Assembly: GCF_032250955.1 (NCBI RefSeq)
Contig: NZ_JAVVES010000045.1
Location: 1-24,545 of the forward strand
Length of the DNA: 24,545 nucleotides
Direction of reading: 5' to 3'
Source: Sulfuriflexus sp032250955
GTDB lineage: Bacteria; Pseudomonadota; Gammaproteobacteria; AKS1
Position 1 is the first letter of the stretch; every line of letters starts with the position of its first letter. The position numbers and the translations under genes are program-made. Shown in pieces: positions 1-7,019 of this stretch. A model generated the notes under the pieces. The model had not been told where the DNA came from. It ran no database searches and saw only the letters and a program-made list of their open reading frames with translations.

Positions 1-1
1 G

Positions 2-199
2 GAGCGGTTCGCGCCCGTGCGGGTGACGGCCCATGTGCTCGACGGGGCGCGCGCGCCGCTTCTCGTCTCGCCGCAGCACCGGTTCCTCTTTACCGGCTAC
101 AAGGCGGAATTGCTCTTTGGCTGCGACGAGGGTCTGCGTTGTGATGTCATGGGACACTCCTTTGGGAGACGATTGTCTCTGATTAAAAGTGTCCGTTAA
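2..199 (+). pseudogene. 5'-truncated Hint-domain protein fragment
   Basis: An open frame enters from the window edge and runs to TAA at 197-199. Its first 45 residues include LLVSPQHR followed by KAELLFG. This is the characteristic run of the Hint (hedgehog/intein-type) domain in Hint_2 proteins, which I associate mainly with Alphaproteobacteria such as Rhodobacteraceae. After the residues GCDEG the expected continuation (EVLVPAK-like) is absent, and the frame runs into unrelated DNA that looks like an insertion-sequence end. I therefore read it as a fragment cut at about position 130, not an intact gene. A GTG at 17 is in frame but is unlikely to be a real start, because the homology already begins upstream of it. 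The host genes nearby are gammaproteobacterial, so this piece is either transferred DNA or an assembly chimera. Confidence 0.5.
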
Positions 200-217
200 A
201 CTGGGGGAGGTTCACTC
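131..217. mobile_element. Possible insertion-sequence end remnant
   Basis: The Hint homology stops near 130. The following bases contain nested inverted repeats: GGACACT at 152-158 pairs with AGTGTCC at 188-194, and inside that GAGAC at 166-170 pairs with GTCTC at 175-179. The motif GTGTCCGTTAAACTGGGGGA, starting at 189, resembles the terminal sequence of IS3-type or IS481-type elements from memory. No transposase is encoded here. The IS assignment is an inference. Confidence 0.3.
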
Positions 218-237
218 CGACCCCTTATTCGATCAAT

Positions 238-270
238 AAAAAAGGCGTCATCACTGACGCCTTTTTTATT
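238..270. terminator. Bidirectional intrinsic terminator
   Basis: A perfect 13-bp stem (AAAAAAGGCGTCA at 238-250 and its complement from 255) surrounds the loop TCAC. It has a T-run on the right and an A-run on the left, so it can terminate transcription in both directions. On the minus strand it lies just downstream of the small gene ending at 292. On the plus strand it would stop any read-through from the Hint/IS fragment. Confidence 0.85.
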
Positions 271-291
271 TTCACAAGAGTATTGTCGAGT

Positions 292-510
292 TTATGCTAC
301 TTTGCGGAAGGAGGTAAGCTTTTCTAATTGTCGTTGACGATGTGCCAGCAGGCTTTCATAGATAGGAAACAAGGCCCTGTACTCCGGGTCATGACTGTTG
401 CGTATCTCATCGAGACAACAACTATAGTAATGTATCTCGTTACGAATGGAGTCTTCCTGTTCGCTGATGTGATTGAGATCGCTGTTGCAAATTTTCTGTG
501 CCTGAGCCAT
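292..510 (-). CDS. Small charged protein of unknown function
   Basis: A 72-residue protein starting at ATG (508-510) is supported by a GGAG ribosome binding site 7 bases upstream. A TTG six codons earlier is also in frame but has no comparable site. The product is very hydrophilic, with heptad-like spacing (ISEQEDSIRNEI and later LLAHRQRQLEKL) that suggests two helices or a short coiled coil. It contains three cysteines, two of them adjacent (SCCLDE), and no membrane segment. It is followed by the terminator at 238-270, which fits a monocistronic gene. I do not recognise the family. An overlapping plus-strand frame at 328-555 is less credible because it lacks these signals. Confidence 0.6.
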   Translation of the reverse strand: MAQAQKICNSDLNHISEQEDSIRNEIHYYSCCLDEIRNSHDPEYRALFPIYESLLAHRQRQLEKLTSFRKVA

Positions 511-583
511 TTGACTGCTCCATTTCAATTTGTCCTGATGACAATTAAAATGTAGCAGCCAACGACCGGTGAAACAGGAACGA

Positions 584-635
584 TGTCAGGTTTTTCGTGT
601 GACAGTAATCACAGTTTCAGGAAAAATGCCTGACA
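584..635. terminator. Imperfect inverted repeat downstream of the Rrf2 gene
   Basis: TGTCAGG plus TTTTTC (584-596) pairs with GAAAAA plus CCTGACA (621-635) with a two-base bulge. It lies between the converging end of the Rrf2 gene (minus strand, stop at 652) and the small gene upstream of 510. It could act as a terminator for the Rrf2 transcript, although the T-runs are inside the stem rather than after it. Confidence 0.4.
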
Positions 636-651
636 TAGTCTGCAAAGGCGT

Positions 652-1122
652 TCAGGCGCGGTGATGTCTATGCTCGACCATCGTTTCGGGCTGATGGCCT
701 CTCAGCAAACGTTGCTGATGCAGTTGTTGCTGCACATCATCGCGATCCATCAAATCCGCCAGGCTTATGCCGGTAAGAAAGTCCTGCAGTCGTTCACTCA
801 AGTCCCACCACATATCGTTATAAAGACTGTCTTCATGCTGGGACTTCGGCGGCCGGGTAACATGCTCTTCATGAACAGCCAGGATAATGTCTTCGATGGA
901 TATCTTGTCGGCGGGCTTGGCCAGGCGATAACCGCCGCCGGGACCGCGCACACCGGAGACGAGCTTTTGCCCGCGCAGGCCGGCGAGCAGTTGTTCAAGA
1001 TATGAGGGGGATATCCCTTGCTGCTGGGTCAGTTGAGAAAGCGTCACTGGCCGGGCATCCGGGCTCAATGCCAGTTGCAACATCGACTGAATTGCATAAC
1101 GTGCCTTGGATGAAATCTTCAT
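652..1122 (-). CDS. Rrf2-family (IscR-like) transcriptional regulator lacking Fe-S cysteines
   Basis: This 156-residue protein has the full Rrf2 layout. The N-terminal winged helix begins MKISSKARYA, the recognition segment includes ISPSYLEQLLAGLR, and the wing is VRGPGGGYRLAK. A dimerisation helix follows, with an IscR-like tail (WWDLSERLQDFLTGISLADL) and a basic, histidine-rich C-terminus. IscR binds a [2Fe-2S] cluster through three cysteines near residues 92-104. The corresponding segment here (EEHVTRPPKSQHEDS) contains none, and the whole protein has no cysteine. It should therefore bind DNA like apo-IscR or sense something else. No isc genes lie next to it. The start codon follows AAGGAAGG-like sequence (minus strand). 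A putative promoter and operator lie at 1148-1197. Confidence 0.88.
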   Translation of the reverse strand: MKISSKARYAIQSMLQLALSPDARPVTLSQLTQQQGISPSYLEQLLAGLRGQKLVSGVRGPGGGYRLAKPADKISIEDIILAVHEEHVTRPPKSQHEDSLYNDMWWDLSERLQDFLTGISLADLMDRDDVQQQLHQQRLLRGHQPETMVEHRHHRA

Positions 1123-1147
1123 GTCTTGCCTTCCTTTCCCTCGCGGG

Positions 1148-1197
1148 ATACTTGACTAGATAACTAGGACTTTATACCTCAGTAAAATGGAGGTCAA
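1148..1197 (-). promoter_or_regulatory. Putative promoter and IscR-type operator of the Rrf2 gene
   Basis: On the minus strand, TTGACC (1192-1197) and TATAAA (1171-1176) are spaced 15 bases apart, somewhat short for a sigma-70 promoter. Just downstream, on the plus strand, ATACTTGACTA at 1148-1158 matches the first half of the IscR type 1 consensus (ATASYYGACTR). The second half is degenerate. The site would overlap the start of transcription, fitting negative autoregulation. This is inferred from motif shape only. Confidence 0.35.
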
Positions 1198-1369
1198 TAG
1201 CCCATAGTCAGAAAGTGGTTAATATAATAAAGACCTTATCTACTTCAACGAGTTCAATTCACTAAAAGCCACTTGATGCAGAATAAAACTTAAAAAAAAC
1301 AGTGGCTATAAGTAGAAATGACTAATTTAAGGGAAATTGGTCAGGCCGGCAGACCCTGTTCAGATGTGG

Positions 1370-1876
1370 TTAATGGGTATGTCTGCCACGCCAGCCGGAG
1401 AGCCGCTCCGTATCCTTGTCCCGCTTGAACGGCCGCGTCGCCAGACCCGTCTCGAAAAGAGCCCTGTGCACATCGCCCGTGGTGAAGATGCCAACCAGTT
1501 TTTCCTCCTCGGTGATCAAGACCTTGCGGATGTTGTTCAGGTACATCAAAGAAACGGCCTGCAGAACGGGCATGGCCGGCGGCAGGCATAAACCCGGTTC
1601 GTGCATGAGCCCGGCGACCTGTTGGTTCAAGACTCTCGTATAACCCTTCTCGATAACTTCGAAATCAAATCGCTCATAGGCAACAAAATCGTTCACGCCA
1701 GGGTACATGGCGAACAGGATATTCTCTTCTGAAATCATACCGACAAGCCGGTCGTTGGTATCCACCACTGGCATACTGTTAATCTGGTTGCAATACATAC
1801 TGAGCGCGGCTTCATGCACGCTTGAGTCAGACATGGCAACCTTCATCTCGGTGTTCATTATCTCGTCGATAAGCAT
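1370..1876 (-). CDS. Protein with two CBS domains
   Basis: This 168-residue soluble protein consists of a CBS pair and little else. CBS 1 spans roughly residues 5-60 (INSMPVVDTNDRLVGMISEENIL). CBS 2 spans roughly residues 88-145 (NNIRKVLITEEEKLVGIFTTGDVHRAL). CBS pairs (Bateman modules) bind adenosine nucleotides and usually regulate a partner, but no enzymatic or transport domain is attached. The C-terminal tail is basic. The ATG is preceded by a strong AGGAGGAG ribosome binding site. The gene is divergent from hprA and is separated from the Rrf2 gene by about 250 AT-rich bases in which I see no other gene. Its ligand and partner cannot be told from the sequence. Confidence 0.85.
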   Translation of the reverse strand: MLIDEIMNTEMKVAMSDSSVHEAALSMYCNQINSMPVVDTNDRLVGMISEENILFAMYPGVNDFVAYERFDFEVIEKGYTRVLNQQVAGLMHEPGLCLPPAMPVLQAVSLMYLNNIRKVLITEEEKLVGIFTTGDVHRALFETGLATRPFKRDKDTERLSGWRGRHTH

Positions 1877-2032
1877 AATACTCCTCCTGAGTTATGCCCA
1901 CCTCCCACAAACACTATAAAGCATTCTGCCACGCATGCTATTCATATAATTTAATGCGCCACGTATACTGATTAAAATTTCTTAGCCGGCAACCATGAAT
2001 CAAGTGGTTGCACTTTAAAGGGAATGTTTTTC

Positions 2033-2989
2033 ATGCGGGGAATATTTCTGGACCAGCGCAGCCTTGATCGTAATGATCTGGATCTTTCCGGTTTGGAAAC
2101 CGTTGTCGACAGCTGGTATAACTACGAGGTCAGCCGTGATGAAGAGATCGGCGAGCGCCTGCGTGATGCCGACATCGTGGTCACCAACAAGGTTGTGCTC
2201 GACAAGAGGCTGCTCGCCTCCGCGAACAGGCTCAAGCTGATCTGTATCGCCGCCACCGGCACCAACAATGTTGATCTCGACGCGGCACGTGAAGCCGGTA
2301 TCGCTGTGTGCAACGTAGTACGCTATGCCACACCTTCCGTCGTGCAACACACCTTTGCGCTGATCCTGTCCCTGACCCGTCGACTCACCGAGCATCAAGA
2401 CGCCATCCGCCGGGGTGACTGGCAACACAGTGAGCAGTTCTGCCTGCTCGATTACCCCATACGTGAATTGAATGGCCTGACCCTGGGGATCATCGGTTAT
2501 GGTGAACTCGGCCGGGCCGTGGCCCGTGTTGCAGAATGCTTCGGCATGCAGGTGATCATTGCGCAACGCCCCGGCAGCATGGCCGAACAGGCAGACCGGG
2601 TAGCGCTGGATCGTCTACTGGGCGACGCCGATATCGTCAGCCTGCACTGTCCCCTGGCCGAGAACACGCGTCACCTGATCGGTAAACGTGAACTGGCACT
2701 GATGAAAAACGATGCCCTGCTGATCAATACCGCGCGCGGCGGCATTGTCGATGAAACCGCACTGGCACATGCCATTACTACAGGCACGATAGGTGGTGCC
2801 GGCGTGGATGTGCTCGCCGAGGAACCGCCGCAACACGGCAGCCCCCTGCTCGAGGCTGACTCGCCGCGCCTGCTGCTGACCCCGCATGTCGCCTGGGCAA
2901 GCCGCGCGGCCCGGCAACGCCTCCTTGATGAGGTCGTCATGAACATTGAGAGTTTCCTGCAGAGTCAGCAGCGCAATCGTATCGTCTGA
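2033..2989 (+). CDS. hprA: D-2-hydroxyacid dehydrogenase, glycerate/hydroxypyruvate reductase type
   Basis: This 318-residue NAD(P)-dependent D-isomer 2-hydroxyacid dehydrogenase has the nucleotide-binding GxGxxG at 155-160 (GYGELG). The catalytic triad is visible: Arg235 (NTARGG), Glu264 (AEEPP) and His285 (TPHVAWAS). The TPHVAWAS signature and the overall length resemble HprA (glycerate dehydrogenase), which interconverts hydroxypyruvate and D-glycerate in the cytoplasm, so the exact substrate is inferred. I prefer the ATG at 2033 over the one at 2024. AAAGGGA at 2017-2023 is 9 bases from 2033 but directly abuts 2024, and MRGIFLD matches the family's beta strand. A small hairpin (1990-1995 with 2005-2010) lies in the leader, and AT-rich -10-like sequences occur at 1945-1969. 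Confidence 0.88.
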   Translation: MRGIFLDQRSLDRNDLDLSGLETVVDSWYNYEVSRDEEIGERLRDADIVVTNKVVLDKRLLASANRLKLICIAATGTNNVDLDAAREAGIAVCNVVRYATPSVVQHTFALILSLTRRLTEHQDAIRRGDWQHSEQFCLLDYPIRELNGLTLGIIGYGELGRAVARVAECFGMQVIIAQRPGSMAEQADRVALDRLLGDADIVSLHCPLAENTRHLIGKRELALMKNDALLINTARGGIVDETALAHAITTGTIGGAGVDVLAEEPPQHGSPLLEADSPRLLLTPHVAWASRAARQRLLDEVVMNIESFLQSQQRNRIV

Positions 2990-3016
2990 TGCCGTAAAGC
3001 CAACCCTGTGACATTT

Positions 3017-3062
3017 TATGCCGGTTCGATCCACGCAAGCCGCTCATGAAAACCCCGGCATA
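3017..3062. repeat. Inverted repeat downstream of hprA
   Basis: TATGCCGG at 3017-3024 is perfectly complementary to CCGGCATA at 3055-3062, with a 30-base interior. It lies between hprA and the DUF4870 gene and has no T-run, so a terminator role is uncertain. Confidence 0.35.
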
Positions 3063-3136
3063 CCCATGTGCATGTCCTGGATGTCTGATATATAGTTGTT
3101 ACAAACTATTAAAACTTTCAGCTTGAGGATGGCGTT

Positions 3137-4156
3137 ATGCGCAGAACCGGTTTCCTGCTCGGCCTGCTTGGACTGGTAATGTTCATCGGCGCGGTCGTGA
3201 GTTTTTTCACAGCCTTTTATAACACCACCCATGAACATGAAGCCGGGCGCATCGGCCTGCAACTTGACCAGGGCTATCAGAGTGCACCGCTGCAGGTGGA
3301 TAACGAGCAGCAGCTACGCCTCGCAATCCGCATGCAGGTCGAATCGCACTCTGTCCAGGAAGTAACCGCTGCCGCGGAAACGGCATTCCAGGCTCGTTAT
3401 CGCTTTCCCCTGCTGGTCTACGTGAAAGACCCGGCCGGCAATATCCTGTATACCTATGAATGCAATATTGCCTGGGACGCCTGCGGCCAGCGGTCGCAAA
3501 AAGATGCCGTGCTCACAAGCCAGGGCGGCAGCCTGCAGGTCACGCATAAACTCAACAGCTTTGACATCGGTGCGGCCGATTCGATACAGCTCGAGGCCCT
3601 GCTGAACACGGATACGACCTATGGCGCCACGGCGAGTGATATCCAGCTCATTGTCTATGACCAGGTCATCGCCAATACCGCCTGGGTAGTCAGTGGTTTT
3701 GTCTTGCTCCCGCTGGGGCCGATCCTGTTCATCATTGGCCTTATTCTGTTTATCCTCCACCAGCCTACCGGCAACCCGGCCGTAACCGAAGTCGCCCCGA
3801 CGGATACCGAACTGCCTGAAGTAAGCGTCCGTAACATGGCCATGGCCGTGCACCTGAGCGCGCTGATTGCATGGGTCGGCGTGCCATTCGGCCACATCAT
3901 CGGCCCGCTCGTCGTCTGGCTGACACAAAAAGACAAATCCGACTTTATTGACCGTGCAGGCCGCGAGTCCCTGAACTTCCAGCTGAGCATCACCATCTAT
4001 TCGGTGCTGGCCTTTATATTGTGTTTCATCTTCATCGGCTTTTTGCTGTTAGCGGCGATCTTTGTCATGCATATCACACTGAGCATTATTGCCGCCATGC
4101 GCGCCAACGAAGGCCGGCATTACCGTTACCCGCTGACGATTCGCTTTATCCGCTGA
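3137..4156 (+). CDS. DUF4870 membrane protein with periplasmic N-terminal domain
   Basis: This 339-residue inner-membrane protein begins with an anchor (residues about 5-28, LLGLLGLVMFIGAVVSFFTA). A roughly 150-residue extracytoplasmic domain follows with two cysteines (CNIAWDAC), possibly a disulfide. A second membrane span lies near residues 190-212. The C-terminal third is a DUF4870 domain with several hydrophobic spans: AMAVHLSALIAWVG, GHIIGPLVVWL, then the hallmark FIDRAGRESLNFQLS and a final RYPLTIRFIR-like segment. DUF4870 alone is normally about 110 residues, so this is a fusion to a sensor-like or binding domain that I do not recognise. GAGG at 3124-3127 precedes the ATG by 9 bases. 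Function is unknown. Confidence 0.8.
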   Translation: MRRTGFLLGLLGLVMFIGAVVSFFTAFYNTTHEHEAGRIGLQLDQGYQSAPLQVDNEQQLRLAIRMQVESHSVQEVTAAAETAFQARYRFPLLVYVKDPAGNILYTYECNIAWDACGQRSQKDAVLTSQGGSLQVTHKLNSFDIGAADSIQLEALLNTDTTYGATASDIQLIVYDQVIANTAWVVSGFVLLPLGPILFIIGLILFILHQPTGNPAVTEVAPTDTELPEVSVRNMAMAVHLSALIAWVGVPFGHIIGPLVVWLTQKDKSDFIDRAGRESLNFQLSITIYSVLAFILCFIFIGFLLLAAIFVMHITLSIIAAMRANEGRHYRYPLTIRFIR

Positions 4157-4173
4157 CAACTCGCGGCACCTGC

Positions 4174-4206
4174 TATATAAGGGTATAATTTCCCGGTCTT
4201 ACGGAG
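4174..4206 (+). promoter_or_regulatory. Putative argA promoter and ribosome binding site
   Basis: TATAAT at 4184-4189 (with TATATAA just upstream) is a good -10 element. A matching -35 is weak. A transcript starting near 4196 would carry ACGGAG (4201-4206), 7 bases before the GTG start of argA. Confidence 0.4.
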
Positions 4207-4213
4207 AGCCGCA

Positions 4214-5539
4214 GTGAGCAAGCCTGATAACAATCAACAATTCGTCGACTGGTTCCGCCATTCTTCGCCCTATATACACGCCTTTCGTGGCCGCATGTTC
4301 GTCATCGCCTTTGGTGGCGAGACCGTGGCCGAGGCGGGTTTTGCCGAACTGGTCCAGGACCTCGCCCTGCTCAACAGCCTCGGCGTTAAACTCGTGCTTG
4401 TTCACGGCGCGCGCCCGCAGATTGAACAACGCCTGCGCGAGGCCGGGGCCAATATCGAATACGTGAACGGTCTGCGCCTGACAGACGACCAGGCCCTGCC
4501 GTGTGTAAAACAGGCCGTGGCCACGGTGCGCGTCGAGATCGAGGCGCTGTTATCCATGGGCCTGGCCCACTCGCCGATGGCCAACGCAAAGATCCGGGTC
4601 GCCTCCGGCAACCTGGTCACCGCCCGTCCGCTTGGTATCCTCGACGGTGTCGATTATATGCACACCGGCGAGGTCCGCCGCATTGATGTCAACGGCATCG
4701 AACACCACCATGCGCACAACGCCATTGTTCTGCTCTCGCCGCTCGGCTATTCGCCCACGGGCGAGGTCTTTAACCTGAGTGCCGAGGAGGTCGCGACATC
4801 AGCCGCCGTGCAGTTGCAGGCCGACAAGCTGATCTTTCTTACCGGCGATACCGGCCCCAGGGGCGTCCGCAAGCAACTGCTGCGCCAGTTATCCGTGCGG
4901 GAGGCCGAAGCCTTGCTTGCCCGCAAGAAGAAACTCACTGGCGACTTCGTGCACTTTATGCAGAGCGCGATCTATGCCTGCCGGCATGGCGTGCACCGCA
5001 CCCACCTGGTCGACCGCCACATCAATGGCGGCCTGTTACTGGAGCTGTTTACCCGCGATGGTATCGGCACGCTGATCACCGACGACATCTACGAAGGCAC
5101 GCGCCGTGCCGGGATCGATGATGTCGGCGGCATACTCGAACTGATTGCGCCGCTCGAGGCGGAAGGCACGCTGGTGCGCCGCTCGCGCGAGCGCCTGGAA
5201 ACCGAGATTGAACATTTCACCGTGGTTGAACGCGACGGCATGATTATCGCCTGCGCCGCCCTCTATCCCACCGAAAAGCCGGACTTTGCCGAGCTGGCCT
5301 GCCTGGCCGTGCACCCGGCATATCGCGATGCCGGACGCGGCGATAAACTGCTTAACTATATCGAGCAGGAGGCGCTAAACCTCGGCATACGGCACATATT
5401 CGTGCTGACCACGCGCACAGCGCACTGGTTCCGCGAGCGCGGTTTCCGCAGCGCCGACCTCAATGACTTACCCGTGAAGCGTCGCGGTCTGTATAACTAC
5501 CAGCGCAATTCGAAGATCTTTATCAAGCCCCTCGCCTGA
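4214..5539 (+). CDS. argA: N-acetylglutamate synthase (amino-acid N-acetyltransferase)
   Basis: This 441-residue enzyme transfers acetyl from acetyl-CoA to glutamate, the first step of arginine synthesis. The length and two-domain layout match the classic ArgA. An amino-acid-kinase-like regulatory domain occupies residues about 20-290, with FGGETVAE, KLVLVHGARPQI and the later KLIFLTGDTG. A C-terminal GNAT domain occupies about 300-441, with the acetyl-CoA loop LAVHPAYRDAGRGDKLL and FRERGF near the end. In this family the kinase-like domain binds arginine for feedback inhibition. The start is GTG, supported by ACGGAG seven bases upstream. The gene converges with the DUF3050 gene, leaving a gap of two bases between the stop codons. 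Confidence 0.95.
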   Translation: MSKPDNNQQFVDWFRHSSPYIHAFRGRMFVIAFGGETVAEAGFAELVQDLALLNSLGVKLVLVHGARPQIEQRLREAGANIEYVNGLRLTDDQALPCVKQAVATVRVEIEALLSMGLAHSPMANAKIRVASGNLVTARPLGILDGVDYMHTGEVRRIDVNGIEHHHAHNAIVLLSPLGYSPTGEVFNLSAEEVATSAAVQLQADKLIFLTGDTGPRGVRKQLLRQLSVREAEALLARKKKLTGDFVHFMQSAIYACRHGVHRTHLVDRHINGGLLLELFTRDGIGTLITDDIYEGTRRAGIDDVGGILELIAPLEAEGTLVRRSRERLETEIEHFTVVERDGMIIACAALYPTEKPDFAELACLAVHPAYRDAGRGDKLLNYIEQEALNLGIRHIFVLTTRTAHWFRERGFRSADLNDLPVKRRGLYNYQRNSKIFIKPLA

Positions 5540-5541
5540 GG

Positions 5542-6321
5542 CTATTGGGCAGACGGCAGTGCCGCCGCCACGCCATCCCAGAAGGCGAGTCTTGCGGTCA
5601 GTGCGGTCTGCGCGGCCTGCTCGGCCTCGGCGATGCGCCCGGCATCACCGGCACAGAGTTCATCCAGCATCTTTAGCGACAGCGGCGCATGAAAGTCCTC
5701 ATCCAGGTGGATGTGCCGGTTCAGGTAGTAATGGAAGGACGGTGCCTGCTGCTCGCTGATGTCCATGCGGGCGAGGAAGCAGCGGAACATGCCGGGGATG
5801 ACGTGCTCACGACCAAGCGACAGGGCGGCGGCCACCACATGCGGCTTGCCGGTGTTGATAAAATCGAAGGTCGTGCGCATGAAGGCCTCTGACGGGGCCG
5901 GCGCGATACCCGCAGCCAGTGCCGCTTCAATACCCTCCGTCACAACGACATTAACAAACTTCAGGACCATCTCGGGCGTAGTGCCGACTTCGCGCATGGT
6001 CTGGCAATAGAGTTCAAAGTGGCTGGTATACCCCGGCTCGCCCCCGGCCGCCGGATTTGAGATATCCGACTCTTCCTCCAGCACCAGCGAATTAATAAAG
6101 TGGCGTACCGAGGCGTTGCCCTGCGGGGTCCATGGCCAGGTGGCCGGAGCAAGATGCGCCTGCAGGAACTTGATCAGGGACATGAAATCCCACACCGAAT
6201 AAATATGGTGCTGCATGAAAACCTGAAGGTCCTCAACACTTGCCAGCGCACCATAAACCGGGTGGGCGTCAAGTTCGGCCTGCAGGGGGGCAATACTGTC
6301 TAAGGCAAAATGCTTGCTCAT
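5542..6321 (-). CDS. DUF3050 family protein, heme-oxygenase-like fold
   Basis: This 259-residue helical protein matches DUF3050 as I know it: HHIYSVWDFMSLIKFLQ near residues 38-54, LVLEEESD at 79-86, SHFELY at 100-105, SLGREHVIPGMFR at 168-180 and YLNRHIHLDEDFHAPLS at 199-215. The regularly spaced Glu, His and Asp residues (for example Glu82-84, His101, Glu172, His173, His203, Asp207 and His211) look like a possible metal site of the heme-oxygenase-like diiron type. That is inference. ATG at 6319-6321 is preferred over an upstream in-frame start, since MSKHFALD begins the conserved part and AGGA lies about 11 bases upstream. It follows rppH on the same strand and may be co-transcribed. Substrate unknown. 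Confidence 0.8.
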   Translation of the reverse strand: MSKHFALDSIAPLQAELDAHPVYGALASVEDLQVFMQHHIYSVWDFMSLIKFLQAHLAPATWPWTPQGNASVRHFINSLVLEEESDISNPAAGGEPGYTSHFELYCQTMREVGTTPEMVLKFVNVVVTEGIEAALAAGIAPAPSEAFMRTTFDFINTGKPHVVAAALSLGREHVIPGMFRCFLARMDISEQQAPSFHYYLNRHIHLDEDFHAPLSLKMLDELCAGDAGRIAEAEQAAQTALTARLAFWDGVAAALPSAQ

Positions 6322-6388
6322 GGTTACATCATTCCTGTGTTTGATCAGGTGAAAACGGACGGGAAAAACCCGCGGCAACTGTGACGCT

Positions 6389-6868
6389 CTACGTATTCGG
6401 AAACAACAAGGGGGCGAGTTCCTTCAGGGCACTTGCATAGACTTCGCGCTTGAAGTCAACAACCTCATTCAAGGGGTGCCAGTAATCGACCCAGCGCCAG
6501 TGATCGAACTCCGGCTGCTGCGAGGTATCCAGGCACACGTCATGATCCTCACCGAGCAGGCGCAGGAGAAACCAGCGCTGTTTCTGGCCAATGCATAACG
6601 GCTGCCGATCACGCCGGATCAGTTGCCGTGGCAGGTGGTAACGCAACCATTCATGCGTCATACCGATGATCTCCACATGCTGTTCCTGCAGGCCGACTTC
6701 TTCGCGTAATTCACGATACAGGGCTGCCTCCGGCGTTTCGTTTTTACGTATCCCACCTTGTGGAAACTGCCAGGCATTCTGGCCGATACGCCGCGCCCAC
6801 AACAAATGCTTCTCATGGTTACAAAGAATAATGCCTACGTTTGCGCGAAAACCCTCTGCATCGATCAC
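6389..6868 (-). CDS. rppH: RNA pyrophosphohydrolase (Nudix hydrolase)
   Basis: RppH removes pyrophosphate from the 5' end of triphosphorylated RNAs and so triggers RNase E-dependent decay. The 159-residue length and the beginning MIDAEGFRANVGIILCN are typical. The complete Nudix box GX5EX7REUXEEXGU spans residues 38-60 (GGIRKNE, then RELREEVGL). The RppH-typical WQFPQGG precedes it, and QKRWFLLRL and FDHWRWVDYW follow. The start is GTG (minus strand, 6866-6868) and aligns with the family N-terminus. It is divergent from the HAD phosphatase gene, an arrangement like the nudH neighbourhood I recall from Pseudomonas. Confidence 0.95.
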   Translation of the reverse strand: MIDAEGFRANVGIILCNHEKHLLWARRIGQNAWQFPQGGIRKNETPEAALYRELREEVGLQEQHVEIIGMTHEWLRYHLPRQLIRRDRQPLCIGQKQRWFLLRLLGEDHDVCLDTSQQPEFDHWRWVDYWHPLNEVVDFKREVYASALKELAPLLFPNT

Positions 6869-6941
6869 AATTCTCTACCTGCATATCGTCCGGTGACGCT
6901 TTCGGTCATTGTCACATGAATGCCCCATAAGCATCAAATAA

Positions 6942-7000
6942 GGGCATAATAATGCCCCTGAATTAAGTTCTGTCCGCCGGCCTTGCGGCCCCGACGGACA
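6942..7000. promoter_or_regulatory. Two hairpins in the rppH/HAD divergent region
   Basis: GGGCAT (6942-6947) and ATGCCC (6952-6957) form a small palindrome around AATA. It is followed at 6971-7000 by TGTCCG...CGGACA with an inner GGCC-TTGC-GGCC stem. The second hairpin would sit in the leader of the HAD gene close to its GGAG site. No T-run follows, so it may be a structured 5' leader rather than a terminator. Confidence 0.35.
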
Positions 7001-7019
7001 GGCAACCGGGAGATGAAGA

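Noticed and set aside
328..555. A 75-codon plus-strand open frame overlapping the small minus-strand gene
   Set aside because: No ribosome binding site, and the minus-strand frame has a good GGAG start and a terminator behind it.
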